Assembly: GCA_023412975.1 (NCBI GenBank) | Contig: JAEZRB010000110.1 | Location: 1 to 13,505, forward strand | DNA from: Bacteroidota bacterium | GTDB lineage: Bacteria; Bacteroidota; Bacteroidia; Chitinophagales; Chitinophagaceae | Reading direction: 5' to 3' | DNA length: 13,505 bases | Shown: positions 1-5,230 of the stretch, piece after piece | Position numbering within the stretch: position 1 is the stretch's first letter | Layout of the letters: every line of letters begins with the position of its first letter | Program-made: the position numbers and the translations under genes | Notes under the pieces: generated by a model | What the model was told of the DNA's origin: nothing | The model's database searches: none | Seen by the model: only the letters and a program-made list of their open reading frames with translations

Positions 1-77
1 GCATTGATGGGAGCTGGGGGCTTGTTTAAAAATATTTACAGCGTGGCGATGATAAGATTAATAATTCATATAGAAAA

Positions 78-110
78 GATGAAAACACCGGTTTGTAATG
101 ATGAAAACAC
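78..110. repeat. Pair of direct repeats GATGAAAACAC
   Basis: The 11-mer GATGAAAACAC occurs at 78-88 and again at 100-110, a 22-base period (two helical turns), just beyond the 3' end of the helical-repeat gene. Such a pair could be a protein-binding site or chance. No gene is otherwise visible in positions 1-128, and there is no hairpin with a T-run that would terminate the minus-strand gene. Confidence 0.4.
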
Positions 111-128
111 GACGACATTGGAAGCAGA

Positions 129-1679
129 TCAGCGTCGCTTGCTTTCCAGGTATTTGGCATGGATAATCTCGCTCATGGGTTTGCCGTATACTTTACTTTC
201 CACCCATGATATAATATCCAGGTAAGCGAAGGCGCGTGTTTCGAAACGATTTTTTTCAAGGTGTTTGATTTTCTGCAGAAACACTTCAAGTTCGGGCTTT
301 AATTTTTTTGCCGGAATATGATGAAAGGAATGGCGCAGGAAACTGAACATGGCTTCTTCCACAACCGTCAGGTTTTGCATCTTAGCCATGAAACGGTAAA
401 CTGATTTTGTCAGTGATTCCATGATATCATAGTTGCCCAGTTCATAATGCGCCAGCAGGTGCTGGAGCCGTGCATAGCATTGCAGATCGGTGCGGAGCTC
501 GCCTTTTTCATTAATGATCTTCTGCAGGTAGTCGATACAGGTACTATAGTCGCCACTGCCAAAATAAAGCGTTGCTATTTTATAGTTAAAGATCATGATA
601 CGATGCGGGTCGAGAAATAAGGCGTATTCCTTTAGCTTTTCTTCAATTTCCGGAACGGCTTTCAAACCTTCCCGGAAGGTGCCCATCATAAAATGCTGGT
701 TGATGCCCGCCGTACTTATGTAGACAAATGCCTGGATCCTGAAGTTATCGTGATCTTTTACGCGATTGGTTTGTGCGAATGCTTCAAACTCTTTGAGCGT
801 TTTTGCAAATTGTTTATAGTTGCGTAAATCGAAATGCGCGTTGAGCAGGTAGTGCATCCCCTTGATATAGTGGCTGGTTTCAACACGGATCATCAGTGGC
901 TGCGACCTGAACAGGTCAACCCATTTTTTTGCGTAGCGATAATATTGCAGAAAATCCTGGCGAATGAAAGCATACCAGCAAAAGCTTTGGTATAAATAAA
1001 GCTTTTCATAAAACCCTTCCAGCTTATCAATATTCTGCGGCATATTTTCCTGCATGAATTTCTTCACGCCGGCTTCATCGTTTTCATTACGGGCATGACC
1101 ATGAAGGGTAAACCAGCTGAAAAGCTGCAGGGAAAGATTGCTGAGTCTTGCCACGACGTCTATATGGCGGCTGATCTCATTTGCCTCTACCGCCAAACGG
1201 TTGGCGCGGTTTTCCACGCTATGCGTGATATGCAGGTTTTCGATCCTTTTCTCCAGCGCGATCACCTGGGCAAGAAAATAGAATTTTTGGTGGGTTTTGG
1301 CCAGTTCCTTCACGCGTTCGAGGATCTTTAGGCTTTGTACAAACAGCCCTTTTTTGTAGAGGATATGCGCATAGTCGAATTGCTCATTGAGCTGAAGGTC
1401 AAGGCTGTCGGCGCTTTTTAGGAGTCGGAGGCTGGCGAGTATTTCGCGGTAAAGATGGGTTTTTAGATTGTAGAGCTGTCTTTTTTCCGTACCGGGGAGT
1501 TTCTTCAATAAGGCTTTTTCGTCATACGTGTCGAGTTTGTCTAACGCATCGAATAGCCTCACTATTTTAAGGTCCTCATTGGCCGAACTTCTTTTAATAT
1601 AGAGCTTAAAATGCCGCTTTTCTGCCTTTTCAAGCGATTTTATCAATTGAAATAATGTATCATAAGAGCGGTTGGACAT
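129..1679 (-). CDS. Helical-repeat (TPR-like) protein of unknown function
   Basis: A 516-residue soluble protein without signal peptide or membrane segments. It begins MSNRSYDTLFQLIKSLEKAEK and is almost entirely amphipathic helices, with alternating Leu/Phe/Tyr and basic residues spaced as in tetratricopeptide-type repeats, roughly from residue 95 to the end. The opening pattern (Leu-Phe, Ser-Leu, Lys-Ala-Glu-Lys-Arg-X-Phe-Lys-Leu) resembles a family of about 500-residue proteins that is common in Bacteroidota and has no assigned role. No catalytic motif is visible, so a scaffold or protein-binding role is only an inference. The gene starts at an ATG and ends in TGA. It is divergent from the AraC-family gene across a 411-base gap, so the two could share regulatory sites. 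No clear -7 box was found for this gene on the minus strand. Confidence is high that it is a gene, low on function. Confidence 0.85.
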   Translation of the reverse strand: MSNRSYDTLFQLIKSLEKAEKRHFKLYIKRSSANEDLKIVRLFDALDKLDTYDEKALLKKLPGTEKRQLYNLKTHLYREILASLRLLKSADSLDLQLNEQFDYAHILYKKGLFVQSLKILERVKELAKTHQKFYFLAQVIALEKRIENLHITHSVENRANRLAVEANEISRHIDVVARLSNLSLQLFSWFTLHGHARNENDEAGVKKFMQENMPQNIDKLEGFYEKLYLYQSFCWYAFIRQDFLQYYRYAKKWVDLFRSQPLMIRVETSHYIKGMHYLLNAHFDLRNYKQFAKTLKEFEAFAQTNRVKDHDNFRIQAFVYISTAGINQHFMMGTFREGLKAVPEIEEKLKEYALFLDPHRIMIFNYKIATLYFGSGDYSTCIDYLQKIINEKGELRTDLQCYARLQHLLAHYELGNYDIMESLTKSVYRFMAKMQNLTVVEEAMFSFLRHSFHHIPAKKLKPELEVFLQKIKHLEKNRFETRAFAYLDIISWVESKVYGKPMSEIIHAKYLESKRR

Positions 1680-1747
1680 CGGGCAGAAATTTTCATGGAA
1701 TCGGCCACCAGCAAGGGTTTCGGTGATCCGGGCGGCGTTTTGGCATA

Positions 1748-1774
1748 CTCAAAATGACATGAACTTGTTTTGAG
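1748..1774. repeat. Inverted repeat CTCAAAA-N13-TTTTGAG
   Basis: CTCAAAA at 1748-1754 is perfectly complemented by TTTTGAG at 1768-1774. The right arm contains the TTTG that serves as the -33 element of the plus-strand promoter at 1769-1800. The position, in a divergent intergenic gap and overlapping a promoter element, fits an operator for a dimeric regulator. This is an inference from symmetry and position only. Confidence 0.35.
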
Positions 1775-1800
1775 CTCGTGAAAAACGCGGCTTAGATTTG
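1769..1800 (+). promoter_or_regulatory. Candidate Bacteroidota sigma-A promoter (TTTG-N20-TAGATTTG)
   Basis: TTTG at 1769-1772 and TAGATTTG at 1793-1800 match the Bacteroidota -33 (TTTG) and -7 (TAnnTTTG) consensus with a 20-base spacer, which is close to the usual spacing. Transcription would start near 1804-1807 and run into the structured stretch and terminator ending at 1993. It is the best two-part promoter match seen in the window. Confidence 0.5.
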
Positions 1801-1828
1801 TGTTGTTATTACAAGGTTCATACAGCAG

Positions 1829-1961
1829 GCAATCGTTAGAAAAGCAATAGTCGTCAGAGGTCAAAATTAAGAAGCAGAACCTGTAAAAACAATCCGCCGC
1901 AGGGCGGTTTACCCCGATCTGATTCGAAATTTTTCATATGGCAAGCAATCGTTAGAGGTCA
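1829..1961 (+). repeat. Three imperfect copies of GCAATCGTTAGAGGTCA
   Basis: The complete form GCAATCGTTAGAGGTCA is at 1945-1961. The first 12 bases, GCAATCGTTAGA, recur at 1829-1840. A variant, GCAATAGTCGTCAGAGGTCA, lies at 1844-1863. The copies are all on the plus strand and within the candidate RNA. The last copy runs into the left arm of the terminator (AGGTC, 1956-1960). They may be repeated binding or pairing sites, or relics of a local duplication. Confidence 0.5.
1894..1907 (+). other. GC-rich hairpin CCGCC-GCAG-GGCGG
   Basis: A perfect 5-base-pair stem (1894-1898 with 1903-1907) and a 4-base loop. Two further A-U pairs are possible beyond a U-U mismatch. It has no T-run, so it is not a terminator by itself. 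It sits between the long helix (1809-1886) and the terminator, as an internal element of the putative RNA. Confidence 0.4.
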
Positions 1962-1993
1962 GTCCGTTTCTACGGAAGGGCCTTTTTTGTTTT
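1956..1993 (+). terminator. Intrinsic terminator upstream of the AraC-family gene
   Basis: AGGTC (1956-1960) pairs with GGCCT (1979-1983), with one G-U. A symmetric AG/AG internal loop follows, then TCCGT (1963-1967) pairs with ACGGA (1972-1976) around the loop TTCT. TTTTTT-G-TTTT follows directly. The orientation is plus strand. The only upstream gene is on the minus strand, so the terminator implies a short plus-strand transcript in the gap. Confidence 0.6.
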
Positions 1994-2018
1994 ACGGCGG
2001 CGCTAAAATAGGGGTTAA

Positions 2019-2050
2019 TTGGATTATCCGTTAATAAATCATTAACTTTT
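2019..2050 (+). promoter_or_regulatory. Possible promoter of the AraC-family gene
   Basis: TTG at 2019-2021, a 21-base spacer, and TAACTTTT at 2043-2050, which matches the -7 box TAnnTTTG except for its last base. It lies after the terminator and 40 bases before the TTG start codon, so it could make a short-leader transcript independent of the upstream promoter. The spacer contains an inverted repeat (2030-2046). Confidence 0.3.
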
Positions 2051-2076
2051 TTCCAATTACTAAATCTTCAATTTAG
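2030..2076. promoter_or_regulatory. Two tandem 6-5-6 inverted repeats (candidate operators)
   Basis: GTTAAT-aaatc-ATTAAC (2030-2046) and CTAAAT-cttca-ATTTAG (2060-2076) are both perfect 6-base inverted repeats with 5-base centres. Their centres (2038 and 2068) are 30 bases, about three helical turns, apart, so they face the same side of the DNA. A further GTTAAT lies at 2014-2019. The site overlaps the candidate -7 box and the leader of the AraC-family gene. It may be an autoregulatory site, but AraC proteins usually bind direct repeats, so the binding protein is uncertain. Confidence 0.4.
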
Positions 2077-2090
2077 CATTTTAGCGAACC

Positions 2091-2939
2091 TTGCAGCATC
2101 TTGAGTTTTTTCATATCGACCATTTTGAGCACAATTATCACCGTATACCCCCGGTACCGGCCTTGCGTCATTTCATAGACTTTTTCTGGGAGACACGTTT
2201 TGACGCATTATGGAAGCAATATCCAGAAGGTTTTTCGGATGCGCAGTTTCCAAATATTGGCTATACCTATATTATCAATCTGGGTACGCCATTCGTGATG
2301 CAGGTCGGCGACCAGAAATTTCCTATGAAAAATGATGGGTTCCTGCCACGCTATAATGCGATCGAATGTTTTCACCAGGCGGGCAACCATTTATTCGGGA
2401 TCAAGTTCCGGGTATCACCGGTTATATTTGAAACCAAGGTTGACTTTTCAGAATACCGCGGATATATTTTTCCCCTAAGCTATCTGCTCGATCAGGGTAT
2501 TATTGACAAGGTAAAAGAAGCAGGAACTTTTGAAAAGCGTGTATCGATCCTTTCCCGTTATTTTCTTACGTTGTTGTCGGCATATAGCGGCTCCATGCAC
2601 CCGGTGAATATCGTCAGCGGCATACTGGAAGAATGTTTTCAAAATAATGAGTTTAATGTGTCAGTTGAAACACTGGCGGAGAAACATAAAATATCTTCAC
2701 GAACGCTTCAACGATATTTTGAAACATGTACCGGCATCAGCAGCAAGCAAGCGCTGCAGGTTATGCGGATACGCAAGGCAACCGCCCACCTGGCCAATTC
2801 ACCGGAAAGTTTTCATTATTCACAGTATGACTACTACGACTATAGCCATTTTTTCAAACACCTCCGGAAGTTTCTACAGGAAAACACTTTGAAAAATATG
2901 CAGCCGCATTTAAAACTGCTGGAAAGGCTGCATAAATAA
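2091..2939 (+). CDS. AraC-family transcriptional regulator
   Basis: A 282-residue regulator. Residues 1-160 form an N-terminal domain with a PALRHFIDFFWE segment (about 23-34), as in the DUF6597-type sensor half often joined to Bacteroidota AraC proteins. Residues about 185-275 are the AraC DNA-binding domain. The first helix-turn-helix is VETLAEKHKISSRTLQRYF (192-210), and the second includes YDYSHFFKHLRKFLQ (249-263). The frame is closed by TAG at 2082-2084 and the first internal ATG is about 70 codons in, so TTG at 2091 is the best start. The inducer cannot be read from sequence. The promoter region holds paired inverted repeats and an upstream terminator, so expression may be controlled at both initiation and leader level. 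The gene converges on the HEAT-like gene at 2969 with a 29-base gap. Confidence 0.88.
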   Translation: MQHLEFFHIDHFEHNYHRIPPVPALRHFIDFFWETRFDALWKQYPEGFSDAQFPNIGYTYIINLGTPFVMQVGDQKFPMKNDGFLPRYNAIECFHQAGNHLFGIKFRVSPVIFETKVDFSEYRGYIFPLSYLLDQGIIDKVKEAGTFEKRVSILSRYFLTLLSAYSGSMHPVNIVSGILEECFQNNEFNVSVETLAEKHKISSRTLQRYFETCTGISSKQALQVMRIRKATAHLANSPESFHYSQYDYYDYSHFFKHLRKFLQENTLKNMQPHLKLLERLHK

Positions 2940-2968
2940 CAAGACATAAAACCTAATCCCAGGTGGAG

Positions 2969-3517
2969 TTATTTCCCGAATAGTTTATCCCAAAAACTTT
3001 TTGGTTTCTCTTTGTTCCTAAACTTTGCAACCACTTCATCAGTGGGGAATCCAAGGTATCGGGTTGCATTATAAGCAACCAGGTATTTTGAATGATTTGT
3101 ATAGCTGGAAAGTAAATCTGTAATCCTATTGTCTTTAAAAAGTGGTAGATAATATAAAACGTCAATCAGTTCATGTTCACCGGTGATTTGTGGCACTGTC
3201 TCGAGAACGATATCCTTCATTATTTCATCCTGGGATATTTGAAAGATGGAATGGGCGATTTTTACTTTCATCGCTCCTTTGCTCTTAGAAAGTAAGTTAA
3301 CCAAAGTGGGAAGTGAGTCTTTTGATTTGATGTGTCCAAGTCCGATAATTGGCCAGTCGTCCTGAAGGCTTGCGGCTTTTATAAGTTCAGCTTCTGCGGC
3401 TATTAGTTCCTCGTTCGTCAGCCTGTCAAGCAGGTAGAGTGGCACACCGTCTTTTCTTTGTTCCCAAGTTTCTGCTTCTAAATATTCCTTTTTAAATATG
3501 TCGAAATTGTTTGTCAC
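2969..3517 (-). CDS. HEAT-like repeat protein, function unknown
   Basis: A 182-residue soluble protein. Residues about 35-170 form paired helices of HEAT-like character: WPIIGLGHIKSKDSLPTLV (55-73), the following helix ending IAHSIFQIS (87-95), then ELIDVLYYLPLFKD (116-129) and YLVAYNATRYLGFP (145-158). The tail (KEKPKSFWDKLFGK) is basic and aromatic, as in many small cytoplasmic Bacteroidota proteins. HEAT folds usually bind proteins, and some serve as immunity proteins beside toxins, but no toxin is visible nearby, so that role is only a possibility. The start is GTG; there is no ATG in the N-terminal half. It lies 27 bases after the stop of the 268-residue gene and in the same frame, and is probably co-transcribed with it. 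Confidence 0.8.
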   Translation of the reverse strand: MTNNFDIFKKEYLEAETWEQRKDGVPLYLLDRLTNEELIAAEAELIKAASLQDDWPIIGLGHIKSKDSLPTLVNLLSKSKGAMKVKIAHSIFQISQDEIMKDIVLETVPQITGEHELIDVLYYLPLFKDNRITDLLSSYTNHSKYLVAYNATRYLGFPTDEVVAKFRNKEKPKSFWDKLFGK

Positions 3518-3544
3518 TATCGTGTTATATATCGGATCAGACAG

Positions 3545-4351
3545 CTACTGATCATAATCTTCGAGGTCGACCACATCGATGTATTGTTCCACCGAAAACC
3601 AGTCATTGAACATTTTGTATGTCCTTTTATGAGGCCAGTCACTAGTTTCCTCAGACCAGTCGTTCAGTTCGTTGGAAAATATCGTGTCAAAATTTTTCTT
3701 AAGCCATTTACCAAGTTCATTAGGCTCAAACATCATTGGTGCGAGGTAGATCCTGCCTTTTGTGATTTCATCGTTATCGGTGGAAATATCTGTGATATGA
3801 CGAACCCAGTCCAGAAATGCTGTTTTAGGTTTGACTACAAAAGCAGAACGGTCAGCATAAGTCTCTTCCTCATAATCCTCTTCAAATTCATCGGTTGCAT
3901 TCATACCCAGCTCTTCAAGGTATTCATCTGCGGTTTTGGCAATCACGGTAACATGTAATACACCGTCATCATCTTGCTGGATCATAAACTCACTCAGGAA
4001 CCAGTCATATTCGGGAAGGGTCTTTTGCTTTCGCTCGATCATTGTTACGAGCTTTGAAAAGCCATTTCCCTGTTTACCCAGATGGCCTTTAGTTTGATCA
4101 AGCAATAATTTATATATCTCGGGCGAAAAATTTTTGAGATTGGCCAGGTTCCAGGCTACGATACCCAGGTCCAGCATTACTTCCAGTTCCTCTCTGTTAC
4201 CAATGTCGTCGGTGAAAGGCTTGATTAGCCCGAGCAGCAGGGCTGAATACTTAATCTCGGGCTCATGAGCAGTTGAATTTCCTTTTTGATTTTGATGCAT
4301 TTGGATGACCCGGGTCTGACTGGGGCCATCTTTTTTATTGTTTTCGTTCAT
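3545..4351 (-). CDS. Acidic protein of unknown function
   Basis: About 268 residues from the ATG at 4351; a GTG directly before it (4354) would add one residue. The N-terminus is polar and probably flexible (to about residue 33). A helical region follows, with LDLGIVAWNLANL (61-73) and YDWFLSEFMIQQDDDGVLH (116-134). Then comes a strongly acidic stretch, DEFEEDYEEE (about 155-164), and a Trp-rich C-terminal half. There is no signal peptide or transmembrane helix. I do not recognise the family. The acidic tract and Trp/Tyr content fit a protein-binding or immunity-like role, but this is speculation. It lies about 90 bases downstream of the 166-residue gene and 27 bases upstream of the HEAT-like gene, all on the minus strand. 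It ends in TAG, in frame with the next gene. Confidence 0.75.
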   Translation of the reverse strand: MNENNKKDGPSQTRVIQMHQNQKGNSTAHEPEIKYSALLLGLIKPFTDDIGNREELEVMLDLGIVAWNLANLKNFSPEIYKLLLDQTKGHLGKQGNGFSKLVTMIERKQKTLPEYDWFLSEFMIQQDDDGVLHVTVIAKTADEYLEELGMNATDEFEEDYEEETYADRSAFVVKPKTAFLDWVRHITDISTDNDEITKGRIYLAPMMFEPNELGKWLKKNFDTIFSNELNDWSEETSDWPHKRTYKMFNDWFSVEQYIDVVDLEDYDQ

Positions 4352-4444
4352 CACTTAAAATTAAGGCAGGCGGTTCAATACGCACAATTAAGTTTAACCC
4401 CGGGACAAAGTTTCACCAACAGTCAAATAGAATGATTAGATACA

Positions 4445-4945
4445 TTACTCTTTAGATTCTTTTTGCGATTTTCTCCAAAGGTCCCTGCTTACTTGTATGG
4501 TCGGTAGACCATCACCTCCCAAACTAACTTTTAAGCATCCGGCATAGTCGTAGCAGCGGAAAATATCCTTTAATATCCCGTTTTCAGTATCAATAAGAAA
4601 TGCAAATCCATCCAGGACACTGTGAGACAACCTATGCTTCAATTCAAAATGCTTGACCAGTTTCCCCTTACCCTCCGGGCAGCCACAGCATTCAGAATCC
4701 CGCACAGTCATATAGTAGGGGATGCGTATTTCGGATTTGATCTCTGCGAACAAATCCTTTAGCTGCGCCAGGAAAAGATATTTTTCCTTGTCTTCAAATA
4801 CGTCATCTTCCTGCATATAGGGTTCAAAGATGGACGCATCCTGAGATATACAGGCCTCAATGAATTTGCTGATGACAAGCTGGCTTTGGTTTAAATCCTG
4901 TTGCTCTCTGAACCTGGTGTTTGAGCGGAGATGAATCGTTGTCAT
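4445..4945 (-). CDS. Small Cys-containing protein, possibly NTF2/SnoaL-like
   Basis: A 166-residue protein without signal or membrane segments. Residues 20-70 (LVISKFIEACISQDASIFEPY, then LFLAQLKDLF) form helices like the first part of an NTF2/SnoaL-like fold: a helix, an acidic pocket rim and a second helix. The centre holds the cluster ECCGCPEGK (85-93), and Cys131 and Cys137 flank YDYAG. Together these could bind a metal or form disulfides. The later strands (LDGFAFLID, ILKDIFRCYDY) also suit an NTF2-like barrel. The assignment is tentative and no function is claimed. It starts at ATG (4945). A TAACTTTC box about 55 bases upstream is a near match to the -7 consensus. It is the first gene of a possible three-gene unit with the two genes downstream. 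Confidence 0.72.
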   Translation of the reverse strand: MTTIHLRSNTRFREQQDLNQSQLVISKFIEACISQDASIFEPYMQEDDVFEDKEKYLFLAQLKDLFAEIKSEIRIPYYMTVRDSECCGCPEGKGKLVKHFELKHRLSHSVLDGFAFLIDTENGILKDIFRCYDYAGCLKVSLGGDGLPTIQVSRDLWRKSQKESKE

Positions 4946-5106
4946 ATTGGGTCAGTTTTTTGGTAAAAAAAGCGAAGCACCATTGAAAGTTATTTTAATT
5001 CCTGAGATAAAAACCGCCGTGTGGAAAGGTTCCTGCCCGCTGTGTCAAGATTGTGGAGAATTTCTAAATCCTGGCCTGAACAGACAATTATCAATTAAGC
5101 CAACTA

Positions 5107-5133
5107 AAAAGGGCCGGTAAGAATACCAGCCCG
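5107..5133 (-). terminator. Intrinsic terminator of the TonB-dependent-receptor-like gene
   Basis: On the minus strand, GGGCTGGTA pairs with TACCGGCCC around the loop TTCT (9 pairs, one G-U; plus coordinates 5112-5133), followed by TTTTT (5107-5111). It lies about 100 bases after the stop at 5231 and separates that gene from the 166-residue gene downstream. The rest of the 285-base gap (4946-5230) shows no further gene. Confidence 0.65.
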
Positions 5134-5230
5134 GAACATTAACATGAGAGAAAACTAAGAAACATGAATATTGTTTGACGATTATCGACATCGTCTCATT
5201 GATCATTCAATTGACTTTCACAACCTGATT

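Larger units (their letters stand above)
1805..1993 (+). ncRNA. Candidate structured small RNA or attenuator leader, about 190 nt
   Basis: There is no convincing plus-strand reading frame here, but several features line up. A two-part promoter lies directly upstream. TTACAAGGTTC (1809-1819) pairs with GAACCTGTAA (1877-1886) as 10 base pairs with one bulged A. Hairpin CCGCC-GCAG-GGCGG follows at 1894-1907. An intrinsic terminator closes the unit at 1956-1993. Three partial copies of GCAATCGTTAGAGGTCA lie inside. I do not recognise it as 6S, SRP, tmRNA, RNase P or a known riboswitch. It could be an independent sRNA, or the leader of the AraC-family gene whose TTG start is at 2091, with the terminator acting as an attenuator. 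The existence of the RNA is inferred from sequence alone. Confidence 0.4.

Noticed and set aside
1643..1864. 73-codon minus-strand reading frame before the helical-repeat gene
   Set aside because: It overlaps the start of the 516-residue gene in another frame, has no family-like composition, and covers the plus-strand promoter and inverted repeat.
1921..1932. GATTCGAAAT resembling a tRNA T-loop
   Set aside because: No flanking T-stem, acceptor stem or anticodon arm can be drawn around it.
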